Positions 36,259 through 44,259 of a stretch of DNA of 64,000 bases are shown here, one piece after another. Within the stretch, counting starts at the first letter, position 1. Each line of letters opens with the position of its first letter. This DNA is from Streptomyces sp. AC558_RSS880 (GTDB lineage: Bacteria > Actinomycetota > Actinomycetes > Streptomycetales > Streptomycetaceae): positions 1 through 64,000 of the forward strand of contig NZ_JAGMUJ010000150.1 in assembly GCF_019049255.1 (NCBI RefSeq), read 5' to 3'. Under the pieces are notes generated by a model. It saw only the letters and a program-made list of their open reading frames with translations. It did no database searches and was not told where the DNA came from. The position numbers were made by a program, and so were the translations under genes.

Positions 36259-37334
36259 CCACGCCCGCCACCGCGGCCGCGACCGGCCCCTCCCCCACGG
36301 TCAAGTGCCTGGTGTGGGACCTCGACGACACCCTGTGGCAGGGCACCGTCCTGGAGGGCGACGTGCCCCGGCCCGACCCCGGGGCCCTCGCCACCCTGCG
36401 CGCTCTCGACGAACGCGGCATCCTGCACGCCGTGGCCAGCCGCGGCGACCACGCCCTGGCCACCGCGCACCTGACGGCCCTCGGGCTCGAAGACCTGTTC
36501 ACCGTCGTGGAGGTCGGCTGGGGCTCCAAGTCACGGACCGTCCGACGCATCGCCGAGACCCTCAACATCGGCATCGGCACTCTGGCGTTCATCGACAACG
36601 ACGCCGTCGAGCGCGCCGAAGTGGCCTCCGTTCACCCCGCCGTGCGCTGCTACCGGGCCGAGCAGGCCGCCGAACTGCCCGAACTGCCCGAATTCCAGCC
36701 ACCTTCCGTGACCGACGAGAGCCGCGTCCGCCGTCACCTCTACCGCGCCGAACTGAGCCGGAAGAAGGCCCAGGAGTCCTTCGAAGGGCCCGCCGGGGAC
36801 TTCCTCGCCACCCTCGGCCTCACCCTGACCGTCCGCCCCGCCGACCTGGACGATCTCCGGCGCGCCCACGAGCTGACGATCCGCACCCATCAGCTGAACA
36901 CCACCGGCCGGACCTACGACATGGCCGAGCTGCGCGCGCTGATCGGCTCGCCGCACCACCGGATCCTGGTCGCCGGCCTCGAGGACCGATACGGCTCGTA
37001 CGGCACCATCGGGCTGGCAGTCAGCGAACTGACCCCGGGCACCAGCACGTTGGGACTGCTGCTGCTGTCCTGCCGAGTGATGTCGCGCGGCGTGGGCCCG
37101 GCACTGATCGGCCACCTGGTCCGCGAGGCCCTGGCCGCGGGCCGCCGCCCGGTCGCCGAGTTCGTCCCCACCGACCTCAATCGCGTGATGCTGGTCAACC
37201 TGCGCTTCGCGGGCTTCGAGGTCATCAGCCGCAGCCCGGGGCGGATCCTTCTGGGCTTCGACCCGTCCGCCGGACCGCGCCCCGCCGAGGGCGCGGTCCG
37301 CATCGTCGTACCCCCCGCCCCGTCACCTCTCTGA
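36255..37334 (+). CDS. FkbH-like HAD-family glyceryl transferase/phosphatase
   Basis: 359 aa. The HAD motif DLDDTLWQGT near the N-terminus supplies the aspartate nucleophile. Further HAD loops are ASRGDH and FIDNDAVERAEV. The C-terminal half (AHELTIRTHQLNTTGRTYD; DRYGSYGTIGLAV; SRGVGPALIGHL) is the GNAT-like acyl-transfer part typical of FkbH. The family takes 1,3-bisphosphoglycerate, removes phosphate and loads D-glyceryl on an ACP. ATG at 36255 overlaps the preceding stop. It starts the hydroxymalonyl-ACP pathway. FkbH proteins also act in tetronate pathways, but the two dehydrogenases here point to hydroxymalonate. Confidence 0.94.
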   Translation: MTTPATAAATGPSPTVKCLVWDLDDTLWQGTVLEGDVPRPDPGALATLRALDERGILHAVASRGDHALATAHLTALGLEDLFTVVEVGWGSKSRTVRRIAETLNIGIGTLAFIDNDAVERAEVASVHPAVRCYRAEQAAELPELPEFQPPSVTDESRVRRHLYRAELSRKKAQESFEGPAGDFLATLGLTLTVRPADLDDLRRAHELTIRTHQLNTTGRTYDMAELRALIGSPHHRILVAGLEDRYGSYGTIGLAVSELTPGTSTLGLLLLSCRVMSRGVGPALIGHLVREALAAGRRPVAEFVPTDLNRVMLVNLRFAGFEVISRSPGRILLGFDPSAGPRPAEGAVRIVVPPAPSPL

Positions 37335-37347
37335 TCCGGAGACGCTT

Positions 37348-38235
37348 GTGCACACCACCTCGCCCCCCGCTGCCGTGCCCGGGGACATCGGCGTGATCGG
37401 CGCGGGCACCATGGGACTGGGCGTGGCCCAGGCCCTTGCCGCCGCCGGCCACCGGGTGACCGTTGTCGACCCCGTCCCCGCCGCCCTGGAGAGCGCCCCC
37501 GGCCGGCTGCGTACGGGCTTGCGCGCCGCCGTGCTGATGGGCAGGCAGGACGCCGCCTCGACAGGCCCCACAGCCGTACGCGTCCGCTTCAGCCGCACAC
37601 TGCGGGACGTGCGCGAGGCGCCCTTCGTCATCGAGTGCGCCCCCGAACGCATCCCCCTCAAGGAGGGCCTCTACAGCGAACTCGGTGCCCTCTGCCCGCG
37701 CGACACCGTGATCGCCACCTGCACGTCGGCCATCCCCGTCGGACTCCTGGGCGTCCGCGTCCAGGCTCCCGAACGTGTCCTCGGCATGCACTTCATGAAT
37801 CCGGCGTACGCCACGGACAGCGTCGAAGTCGTCCGCGGCGAGCACACCAGCGACGCCACCCTGGCCCGCGCCCGCCATCTGCTGCACACCATGGGCAAGA
37901 AAGGCATCGTCGTCCACGACTCCCCGGGCTTCGTCTCCAACCGTGTTCTCATGGCCACCGTCAACGACGCGGCCGGCGTGGTCCAGGCGGGCACCGCCGA
38001 CGCCAAGGCGGTGGACGCGATCTTCCAGGACTGCTTCGGCCACCCGATGGGCCCGCTGCGCACCGCCGATCTGATCGGGCTCGACGTCATCGTCGACACC
38101 CTGCACGTGCTGCGCGAACTCACCGGCGGCGCGCACTTCACCCCGTGCACGCTGCTCGCCGACCTGGTGGCACAGGGCAAGCTCGGCCGCAAGACCGGCG
38201 AGGGGTTCCATCGCTACGCGACCCGGCGGGCCTGA
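37348..38235 (+). CDS. 3-hydroxyacyl-CoA dehydrogenase-family enzyme (FkbK/ZmaG type)
   Basis: 295 aa. The N-terminal NAD site is IGVIGAGTMGLGVAQALA. Later come ECAPERIPLK, TCTSAIPV, the MHFMNPA signature with its catalytic His, and the C-terminal SPGFVSNRVL and GPLRTADLIGLD of the 3-hydroxybutyryl-CoA dehydrogenase family. FkbK and ZmaG oxidise the glyceryl unit on the ACP. GTG at 37348 follows CCGGAG. It is the last gene of the operon and is followed by a hairpin. No O-methyltransferase (FkbG type) is present before or after it, so the unit should remain hydroxymalonyl. Confidence 0.93.
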   Translation: MHTTSPPAAVPGDIGVIGAGTMGLGVAQALAAAGHRVTVVDPVPAALESAPGRLRTGLRAAVLMGRQDAASTGPTAVRVRFSRTLRDVREAPFVIECAPERIPLKEGLYSELGALCPRDTVIATCTSAIPVGLLGVRVQAPERVLGMHFMNPAYATDSVEVVRGEHTSDATLARARHLLHTMGKKGIVVHDSPGFVSNRVLMATVNDAAGVVQAGTADAKAVDAIFQDCFGHPMGPLRTADLIGLDVIVDTLHVLRELTGGAHFTPCTLLADLVAQGKLGRKTGEGFHRYATRRA

Positions 38236-38292
38236 CGACCGTCGCCCGGCCGGCGCGCCCCGAGAGACCGCGCGCAGCGATCGACGCGGGTT

Positions 38293-38322
38293 TTCCGCCA
38301 CCGGGGCGCGCCGGTGGCGGAA
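38293..38322 (+). terminator. Hairpin after the hydroxymalonyl-ACP operon
   Basis: A perfect 12-bp inverted repeat, TTCCGCCACCGG with CCGGTGGCGGAA, around GGCGCG. It lies 57 bases after the stop of the last operon gene. The intergenic stretch 38236-38541 holds this hairpin and presumably the glycosyltransferase promoter. Confidence 0.75.
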
Positions 38323-38541
38323 TCCACGCGCACGATCGCGGCGTTCACCTCGAGTGCCGGTCGGGAGACGCACGTCGGCGGCTCTTCCGCGCCGATGTGA
38401 CCGCGGGGGCAGGGTGATCGGCGGGTTCAGGACGACGAGTGGACCCGGGCCCGCCGCCGGACGGTGGTTCCGGCGGTCTTGCCCGGCGTCCGGATCCGGT
38501 GCGAGACTTCGGAACATCCTTCACACGCAAAGGAGTTGGGC

Positions 38542-39840
38542 TTGTCGCCTACGGGAGGACCGTCACGGCCCCTGACCGTCCTCTTCGCACCGGAGAGCGC
38601 GTACGGGCCGACGAACAACTGCGTGGGGATCGGGGATGTCCTGCGCCGCCGGGGGCACCGTGTGGTGTTCGCCGCGGAGGCGTCCTGGAAGGGCCGCCTC
38701 ACGCCGTTCGGCTTCGAGGAGGACCTGGTCGATCTGGCCCCGCCGCCCGAACAGCCCCAGGACGCGGGCCAGTTCTGGAAAGACTTCATACGCGACACCG
38801 CGCCCGAGTTCCGGAAGCCGACCATCGAGCAGCTGGGCACCTGGATCAAGCCGGTGTGGGAGGAGCTGATCTCCGGCGCCCGGTACTGCGAACCGCAGCT
38901 GAAGGAGATCATCGACCGGGTCCGGCCGGATGTGATAGTCGAGGACAACGTCGTGTGCTTCCCGGCGTTGACCACGGCGGGCGTTCCTTTCGTGCGGATC
39001 GTCTCGTGCAACCCGCTGGAGATGAAAGGCGAGCGCGTTCCGCCGCCGTTCTCCGGATGTCCGGCCGGGGACCGGAGCGAGTGGGACGCGTTCCGCGCCG
39101 AATACGACCGCACGCACCGGAGCCTGTGGAGCGACTTCAGCGCCTGGGTGACCGAGCAGGGCGCGCGTCCGCTGCCCGACCTGGAGTTCATCCACGAGGG
39201 CGATCTGAACCTGTACGTCTATCCCGAGTCGGCCGACTACACGGACGCCCGCCCGCTGGGCCCCACCTGGCACCGGCTGGACTCCTCGGTCCGCGAGACG
39301 CGGGAGAGGTTCACGCTGCCGCCCGGCCTGGCCGACGGCGGCGGCGCGCTGATCTATTTCAGCCTCGGATCGCTCGGCTCGGCCGACGTGGACCTCATGC
39401 GCAGGGTCATCGCCTCGCTCGCCCGCACCCCGCACCGCTACATCGTCTCCAAAGGCCCGCTGCACGAGGAGATCGAGCTGCCGCCGAACATGTGGGGCGA
39501 GGAGTTCCTGCCGCAGCCCCGGATCCTCCCGCTCGTCGACCTCGTCATCACGCACGGCGGCAACAACACGACCACCGAGGCCCTCCACTTCGGCAAGCCC
39601 ATGATCCTGCTGCCGCTGTTCTGGGACCAGCACGACAACGCCCAGCGCATGGCCGAACTGGGTTACGGCGTCCGGCTCGACCCGTACCGCTTCACCGACG
39701 CCCGACTCCACGGCGCGATCGACCGCCTGCTCGGCGACACGGCTCTGCGACGCACCCTCACCGAGACCGGTGAGACGATCCGGGCGCGCGACGGACTGCA
39801 CACGGCCGCGGACCTGATCGAGCGGGCCGCCACGGGTTGA
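38542..39840 (+). CDS. Family 1 glycosyltransferase (MGT/UGT type) with altered N-terminal catalytic motif
   Basis: 432 aa. The likely start is TTG at 38542, six bases after AGGAG; no ATG is suitably placed. The C-terminal donor site is clear: ITHGGNNTTTEALHFGKP and LLPLFWDQHDNAQRM, the GT-B pattern for NDP-sugars. The N-terminal acceptor motif normally reads YGHVNP, with the general-base His. Here the matching stretch is YGPTNNCVGIGDVLRRRGH, so the His is replaced by Pro. A nearby Asp (about 100) may be orphaned. It could glycosylate the cluster product, perhaps on an Hpg phenol, or inactivate it for self-protection. It is separately promoted after a terminator. Confidence 0.85.
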   Translation: MSPTGGPSRPLTVLFAPESAYGPTNNCVGIGDVLRRRGHRVVFAAEASWKGRLTPFGFEEDLVDLAPPPEQPQDAGQFWKDFIRDTAPEFRKPTIEQLGTWIKPVWEELISGARYCEPQLKEIIDRVRPDVIVEDNVVCFPALTTAGVPFVRIVSCNPLEMKGERVPPPFSGCPAGDRSEWDAFRAEYDRTHRSLWSDFSAWVTEQGARPLPDLEFIHEGDLNLYVYPESADYTDARPLGPTWHRLDSSVRETRERFTLPPGLADGGGALIYFSLGSLGSADVDLMRRVIASLARTPHRYIVSKGPLHEEIELPPNMWGEEFLPQPRILPLVDLVITHGGNNTTTEALHFGKPMILLPLFWDQHDNAQRMAELGYGVRLDPYRFTDARLHGAIDRLLGDTALRRTLTETGETIRARDGLHTAADLIERAATG

Positions 39841-40151
39841 CCCCACCGGCCCTCGGGCGAACCGGTCCCCGTGCTCCCGACCGCTCGCGCCCCGGGTGCC
39901 GCCGGCCGCCGCCACCCGGTGCCGGCCTCCCGTCGCCCACACCCGGGCGCCACCGTCAGGTGGGAAACAGCTCAGTCCCCTTCGCGGCCTCATCCCAGCC
40001 ATCAAGAGGCCTTCGACGCCCTCTCCATGGTGGACGCACGCACTCCCGCACCCGGAACTATGACGCCCCACCACATACGCCTCTCACCTGCGTGTTCCTA
40101 CGGTGTGGCGACACGCAAACGTCCCCGTCGAAACGCCAGGAAGTGGTGCCG
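39841..40151. other. Intergenic region, no gene seen
   Basis: About 310 bp between the glycosyltransferase and a truncated MFS gene. No hairpin of note, no coding frame. The last bases hold AGGAAG, the ribosome site of the truncated MFS gene. Confidence 0.5.
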
Positions 40152-40265
40152 ATGTCGTCGCCCGCAACCACTCCACCAGCCCCGAACAACCTCAAGCGCA
40201 TCGTCGCCACGTCCCTCATCGGCACCACCATCGAGTGGTACGACAACTCATCCGACCGGGGCTAG
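40152..40265 (+). pseudogene. MFS transporter, N-terminal remnant only
   Basis: ATG at 40152 with AGGAAG upstream opens a frame whose residues 14-31 (LKRIVATSLIGTTIEWYD) are the first helix of metabolite:H+ symporter-type MFS proteins, normally followed by FFLYG. After the Asp the frame runs into unrelated sequence and stops at 40265. The rest of the transporter (about 400 residues) is absent. The break marks a rearrangement, next to an IS3 fragment. Confidence 0.75.
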
Positions 40266-40829
40266 GACCTGCGGGTTCGACTGATCTCGGGCGTTCGAGT
40301 CAGCACCGAACCAGCACCGGGATCTCCCCGTGCTGGTAGAGGCCCACGAGGCGATCCAGGACGCTACCGCGACGCGCTCCAGCCAAGCTCGCCAGCGGTC
40401 ACAGACCGTGTTCACAAAGCCGCGGTCGCCGGTGCCAGCAATGGGCCTTGACCCTTGATCCTGAACACACGAGACACTGGATCTTGAGGATCTGAGAACG
40501 GACATCTCGTGGTCATGAAGAACTATCCGCCTCAGTTCAAGGCGGACGCGGTCGCGCTGTACCGGTCGCGGCCCGAGGCAGCGATCAGGCAGGGCGCTGC
40601 CGATCTGGGGATCAACCCCGAGACCCTGCGGAACTGGGTCCGGGCGGCCGGAGCGAGCCGGACCCGGGGGCGCCGGGCGGAGGTGCCGGCGGAGCCGCCG
40701 ACGCCGTTGGAGGCGGAGAACGCCGCTCTGCGCAAGAAGGTCCGTGAGCTGGAGGAAGAGCGCGAGATCCTGCGGAAGGCGGCGAAGTATTTCGCCGGGG
40801 AGACGCGCTGGTGAACCGCTTCCAGTTCG
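40266..40829 (+). mobile_element. IS3-family element, truncated in orfB
   Basis: The part from about 40455 has the layout of an IS3 left end: a terminal stretch (tgaacacacgagacactgg...) shortly before orfA, intact orfA, then orfB beginning with GTG at 40811 in a GTGA overlap. Only about six orfB codons (VNRFQF) remain before the frame becomes unrelated oxidoreductase sequence near 40829. Bases 40266-40450 have no recognisable gene and may come from an older element. Confidence 0.65.
40509..40814 (+). CDS. IS3-family transposase OrfA (helix-turn-helix subunit)
   Basis: About 100 aa (GTG at 40509 or ATG at 40515). YPPQFKADAVALYRSRPEA and LGINPETLRNWVR form the helix-turn-helix that binds the element ends, followed by a leucine-zipper-like coiled coil (LEAENAALRKKVRELEEE) and REILRKAAKYFA before the frameshift region. 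OrfA is intact, but its partner OrfB with the DDE domain is deleted, so the element cannot move by itself. Confidence 0.9.
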   Translation: MVMKNYPPQFKADAVALYRSRPEAAIRQGAADLGINPETLRNWVRAAGASRTRGRRAEVPAEPPTPLEAENAALRKKVRELEEEREILRKAAKYFAGETRW

Positions 40830-41090
40830 GGGGCCCCCTGGACGACTCCCCCGTCCTCCTGCCCGCCGGCAGCTCGCTGTACTACCAGGGCACCACGCGC
40901 ATGGGTCCCGCCGACGACGGCACCGGCGTCTGCGACAGCCACGGCCGCGTCTGGGGCACCCGGGGCCTGTGGGTCGCGGGCAACAACGTCATCCCGACCG
41001 CCACCGCCTGCAAAACCCGACCCTGACCTCCGTCGCCCTCGCCGTCCGAGGCGCCGCTTCGCTCCTGGACCACCTGCGCCCGTCGGTGGA
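40830..41090 (+). pseudogene. GMC oxidoreductase (pyranose-oxidase-like), C-terminal remnant with frameshift
   Basis: The frame fused to the six orfB codons reads SSLYYQGTTRMGPADDG, then GRVWGTRGLWVAGNNVIP and TATAC. That is the flavoprotein C-terminal active-site region of GMC-type sugar oxidases. The frame should continue ACNPTLTSVALAVRGA. Instead an AAAA run near 41012-41016 shifts it and it stops at 41026, while the expected NPTLTSVALAVRGAASLL reads on in another frame to about 41090. The N-terminal about 450 residues are gone. Confidence 0.75.
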
Positions 41091-42095
41091 TCAGCCGTCC
41101 GGTCGGCTCGCCTTCTCCACACCGACCGAGGAAAGGTGCTCACGTAGGTAGGCGGATGCCTCGTCGCGCTTGTCGGCCAGCAACAGGTCGGCGATCTCCA
41201 CGTGTTCCGCACACCGGACCAGTGCGCGGTCCCGTTGCAGCGAGCGACGGTATTCCATGAGGCGGCGCAGGCGGTCGACGCGGCGCAGCGCGTCGATGAA
41301 GAAGGAGTTGCGGCTGCACGCCATCACGGCTTCGTGGAAGCGGCTGTTGAGGTCGTACAACTGGGCGTTGCCGATGGCGCGGATGTCGCCGTCCACCAGT
41401 CGCTGTTGTTGTGCGCGGACGGTTTCGAGGGCTTCGCGGTCCAGGACGAAGCCGGGTTCGAGGATGGCCGCGGGTTCGATGGTCAGGCGGAAGCGGTAGC
41501 TGTCCTGGTAGGCGTCCATCGAGGTGAGCATGGGCTGGAACTCCCAGCCGTAGCCCGGAAGGCGTTCGATCCAGCCTTCGACGGCGATGCGGCGCAGGAG
41601 GTGGGCGAGTTGTCCGGGCGTGAGGTCGTAGCGTCGGGCGAGGGCGTTCTCGGTGACCCGGTCGGGCAGGTTCCCGTCGAGGCGCTCCGCGGCGATACGC
41701 AGGTAGGCGTCCTCGGCGTGGTCCTCGGTCGGCGGACCCACTGCCGCCTCGGTGAGGGCCGGTCCGGAGAGGGCGACGGTGTAGCCGCCGCGTTCGGCCG
41801 GAGCCACGGTACCTTCCTCCGCCAGCAGACGCAGGGCCTGGCGGACGGGTGAGCGGGAGACCTTCAGCTGGTCCGCGAGTACGCGCTCGACCAGGCGGGT
41901 GCCGACGGCCAGTCCTTCCGCCGTGATGTGCTCCACGATACGTGCGGCTGTCCGACGCGTCAGCGGAGTGGGTGCCGCTCCTTCGTCCGGCCGGGACGTC
42001 CCGTTCCGCGTGGTGGGCGGGGTCATCGTCTGTGCCTCCGCGAGAGTGCCGGGGCCGGCCGGGACGGGCGGTGCGGTCCCGGCCGCCGACGTCAT
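41091..42095 (-). CDS. GntR-family regulator, two wHTH domains plus FCD domain
   Basis: 334 aa from ATG at 42095, overlapping the ABM stop (ATGA). An N-terminal disordered Pro/Ala/Thr stretch (1-44) leads to a first winged helix (about 45-107: RIVEHITAEGLAVGTRL, SRSPVRQALRLLAEEGTV). A second GntR-like winged helix follows (about 125-190: LRIAAERLDGNLPDRVTENA, LTPGQLAHLLRRIAVEGWI). An FCD ligand-binding domain ends the protein (195-325, with RFHEAVMACSRNSFF and CAEHVEIADLLLA). FCD regulators usually bind a carboxylic acid and a metal. As last gene of the operon it probably controls it and the divergent amidohydrolase. Confidence 0.9.
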   Translation of the reverse strand: MTSAAGTAPPVPAGPGTLAEAQTMTPPTTRNGTSRPDEGAAPTPLTRRTAARIVEHITAEGLAVGTRLVERVLADQLKVSRSPVRQALRLLAEEGTVAPAERGGYTVALSGPALTEAAVGPPTEDHAEDAYLRIAAERLDGNLPDRVTENALARRYDLTPGQLAHLLRRIAVEGWIERLPGYGWEFQPMLTSMDAYQDSYRFRLTIEPAAILEPGFVLDREALETVRAQQQRLVDGDIRAIGNAQLYDLNSRFHEAVMACSRNSFFIDALRRVDRLRRLMEYRRSLQRDRALVRCAEHVEIADLLLADKRDEASAYLREHLSSVGVEKASRPDG

Positions 42096-42388
42096 GGTGC
42101 GAGAACGGAGTATACGTGTTCGACCTGCGGTGGAGCGGCGAAGTGCGGCCCCGCCAGGGCCCGCCAGCGGGCGAAGCCCTCGGAGGCGCGGAAGGTGACG
42201 GTGTGGTGCTCGACCGTCTCCCACCGGACCATCAGCCGGTAGCGTGAGGGGCGTTCGACACTGCGGTGCAGGTGGACTCCGTCGCAGCCGTCGGCCGCGA
42301 GGAAGTGGGGAAGAGCCTTGACGACGGCCTCCTCGAACTCCTGCTCCTGGCCCGGATGGATCTCGATCTGCGCGATTTCGGTGATCAA
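42092..42388 (-). CDS. ABM-domain (antibiotic biosynthesis monooxygenase-like) small protein
   Basis: 98 aa dimeric ferredoxin-like fold. LITEIAQIEIHPGQEQEFEEA at the start and HRSVERPSRYRLMVRWETVEHH then FRASEGFARWRALAGPHF are the ABM pattern. The start is TTG at 42388, with GGGAAG nine bases upstream, 19 bases after the cupin stop; no ATG or GTG is available in the right place. ABM proteins act on small aromatic or quinone substrates or serve as enzyme partners. No catalytic assignment is possible here. It is part of the six-gene catabolic operon. Confidence 0.85.
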   Translation of the reverse strand: MITEIAQIEIHPGQEQEFEEAVVKALPHFLAADGCDGVHLHRSVERPSRYRLMVRWETVEHHTVTFRASEGFARWRALAGPHFAAPPQVEHVYSVLAP

Positions 42389-42407
42389 GTGATGCTTCTT
42401 CCCGGTG

Positions 42408-42866
42408 TCAGTCGCGGCCTGCGGCGGCGGCCTTGTCGTGCTCGGCGTCGACCCGCGCCGTGACACCCGTCTCGACGATGGTGCGGGTGGCGTCGACCGA
42501 CGCGTAGATCCACAGGATGCGCATCGGCTCGGTGGCGGAGGCGTTGCGGAACCGGTGGGGCATGCCGGCGGGGACGTAGGTGGTGTCGAAGCGGGTGACG
42601 TGGTGTTCGGCGCCGTCGATCTCCACGATGGCGTCGCCCTCGAGGATGGTGACGCTCTCGGGGCAGTTGTGGGTGTGCAGGGCGATGCCGGCGCCGCCGT
42701 CGAAGAGGGTCTGGCCGGTGAGGAAGACCTCGGCGCCGGTCGCCTTGGTGACCAGGGGGATGGTGCGGGCGCCGCCGCCGCGGCTGAAGGAGGTCAGCTC
42801 GGCCGGGCGCAGGACCGCGGGCTCGAAGGAGCTGAAGCAGGGCTCGTCGGTGTCGTGGTGGTGCAT
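42408..42866 (-). CDS. Cupin-domain protein
   Basis: 152 aa single-domain cupin. The metal motif 1 is HTHNCPESVTILEGDAIVEI (two His and a Glu), and motif 2 is VPAGMPHRFRNAS with the third His. The N-terminus has MHHHD, a His-rich tip. Such proteins are dioxygenases, isomerases or sensors; the sequence does not tell which. It lies 22 bases after the aldehyde dehydrogenase stop, within the operon. Confidence 0.85.
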   Translation of the reverse strand: MHHHDTDEPCFSSFEPAVLRPAELTSFSRGGGARTIPLVTKATGAEVFLTGQTLFDGGAGIALHTHNCPESVTILEGDAIVEIDGAEHHVTRFDTTYVPAGMPHRFRNASATEPMRILWIYASVDATRTIVETGVTARVDAEHDKAAAAGRD

Positions 42867-42888
42867 GGTGTTCTCCAGGTGGGGGTGG

Positions 42889-44259
42889 TCAGGCGGCCGG
42901 GCCGATCCAGACGGTCTTGGTGTTGGTGAACTCGCGGATGCCCTCGGCTCCGAGTTCCCGGCCGTAGCCGGACTTCTTGATGCCGCCGAAGGGCAGGCGC
43001 GGGTCGGAGGCGACCATGCCGTTGATGAACACGGCGCCGGCGTCGAGGACGCGGGCGAGTCGGCGGGCCCGGTCGAGGTCGCTCGTCCACAGGGCGGCGC
43101 CGAGACCGTACTCGCTCTGGTTGGCCAGGGCGATGGCCTCGTCGGCGTCGGCGACCCGGGTGATGGCGGCGACGGGGCCGAAGGTCTCCTCGTCGAAGGC
43201 GGCCATGCCGGGGGTCACGTGGTCGAGGACGGTGGGCGGGTAGTAGCAGCCCGGTCCGTCGGGGATCTCGCCGCCGAGGGCGAGGACGGCGCCGGCGTCG
43301 ACGGTGCGGCGGACCTGGTCGTGCAGGGTCTCGCGAAGGTTGGCACGGGCCATGGGGCCGATGGCGGTGTCCGGGTCGGTCGGGTCGCCGACCTTCAGGG
43401 CCGCCGCGGCGGCGGTGAAGGCCGCCACGAACGCGTCGGCCACGGCCTGTTCGACGATGAACCGCTTGGCGTTGACGCAGGACTGGCCGACGTTGATGTA
43501 GCGGGCCTTGACGGCGGTGGCGGCGGCGGCCTCGATGTCGGCGTCGGCGAGGACGACGAACGGGTCGGAGCCGCCGAGTTCGAGGACCTGCTTCTTCAGT
43601 GCGGCGGCGGCCTGCGCGGCGACGATCGCGCCGACCTCGGTGGAGCCGGTCAGGGTGACCGCGGCGATGCGCGGGTCGGCGATGATCCCGGCGACCTGGC
43701 CGACCTCGATCAGCAGGGTCCGGCACAGGCCCTCGGGGGCACCGGCCTTGCGGACGACCTCCTCGACGGCGAGGGCGCACTGCGGGACGTTGTTGGCGTG
43801 CTTGAGGAGGGTGCCGTTGCCGGCGGCGAGGGCGGGGGCGGCGAAGCGGAAGAACTGCCAGAAGGGGTAGTTCCACGGCATGACGGCGAGGACGACGCCG
43901 AGGGGGTCGTAGACGACGGCGCTCTCGGTGGCGTTGGAGGCGACCGGCCGGTCGGCGAGCTGGGCCGGGGCGTGCTCGGCGTAGTACTCGCAGGTCATGG
44001 CGCACTTCTCGATCTCGGCGCGCGCCTCGGTGACGGGCTTGCCCATCTCGGCGGTGATGAGGGCGGCGTACTCCTCCTTGCCCTCGCGCAGGAGGCGGGC
44101 CATCTCCCGCAGCAGGGGGGTGCGGTCGGTGACGTCGCGTCGGCGCCAGGCGGCCTGGGCCGAGACCGCCGCGTCGAGGAAGCCGTCCACCTCCTGCGGC
44201 GAATGCGGGGTGTGGCGGGCGAGTTCGGTGCCGGTGGCCGGGTTGCTGGAAACGATCAT
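42889..44259 (-). CDS. Aldehyde dehydrogenase, succinate-semialdehyde dehydrogenase-like
   Basis: 456 aa from ATG at 44259, overlapping the upstream stop (ATGA). It begins NPATGTELA as SSADH proteins do. Cofactor and catalytic sites are VMPWNYPFWQ, LTGSTEVG, the general base in LELGGSDPFVV and the nucleophile in GQSCVNAKRF. FGGIKKSGYGREL and a C-terminal NTKTVWIG complete the family pattern. Length is standard. It oxidises a short-chain (semi)aldehyde, perhaps a dicarboxylic semialdehyde made by the neighbouring dehydrogenase. The true substrate is unknown. Confidence 0.9.
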   Translation of the reverse strand: MIVSSNPATGTELARHTPHSPQEVDGFLDAAVSAQAAWRRRDVTDRTPLLREMARLLREGKEEYAALITAEMGKPVTEARAEIEKCAMTCEYYAEHAPAQLADRPVASNATESAVVYDPLGVVLAVMPWNYPFWQFFRFAAPALAAGNGTLLKHANNVPQCALAVEEVVRKAGAPEGLCRTLLIEVGQVAGIIADPRIAAVTLTGSTEVGAIVAAQAAAALKKQVLELGGSDPFVVLADADIEAAAATAVKARYINVGQSCVNAKRFIVEQAVADAFVAAFTAAAAALKVGDPTDPDTAIGPMARANLRETLHDQVRRTVDAGAVLALGGEIPDGPGCYYPPTVLDHVTPGMAAFDEETFGPVAAITRVADADEAIALANQSEYGLGAALWTSDLDRARRLARVLDAGAVFINGMVASDPRLPFGGIKKSGYGRELGAEGIREFTNTKTVWIGPAA

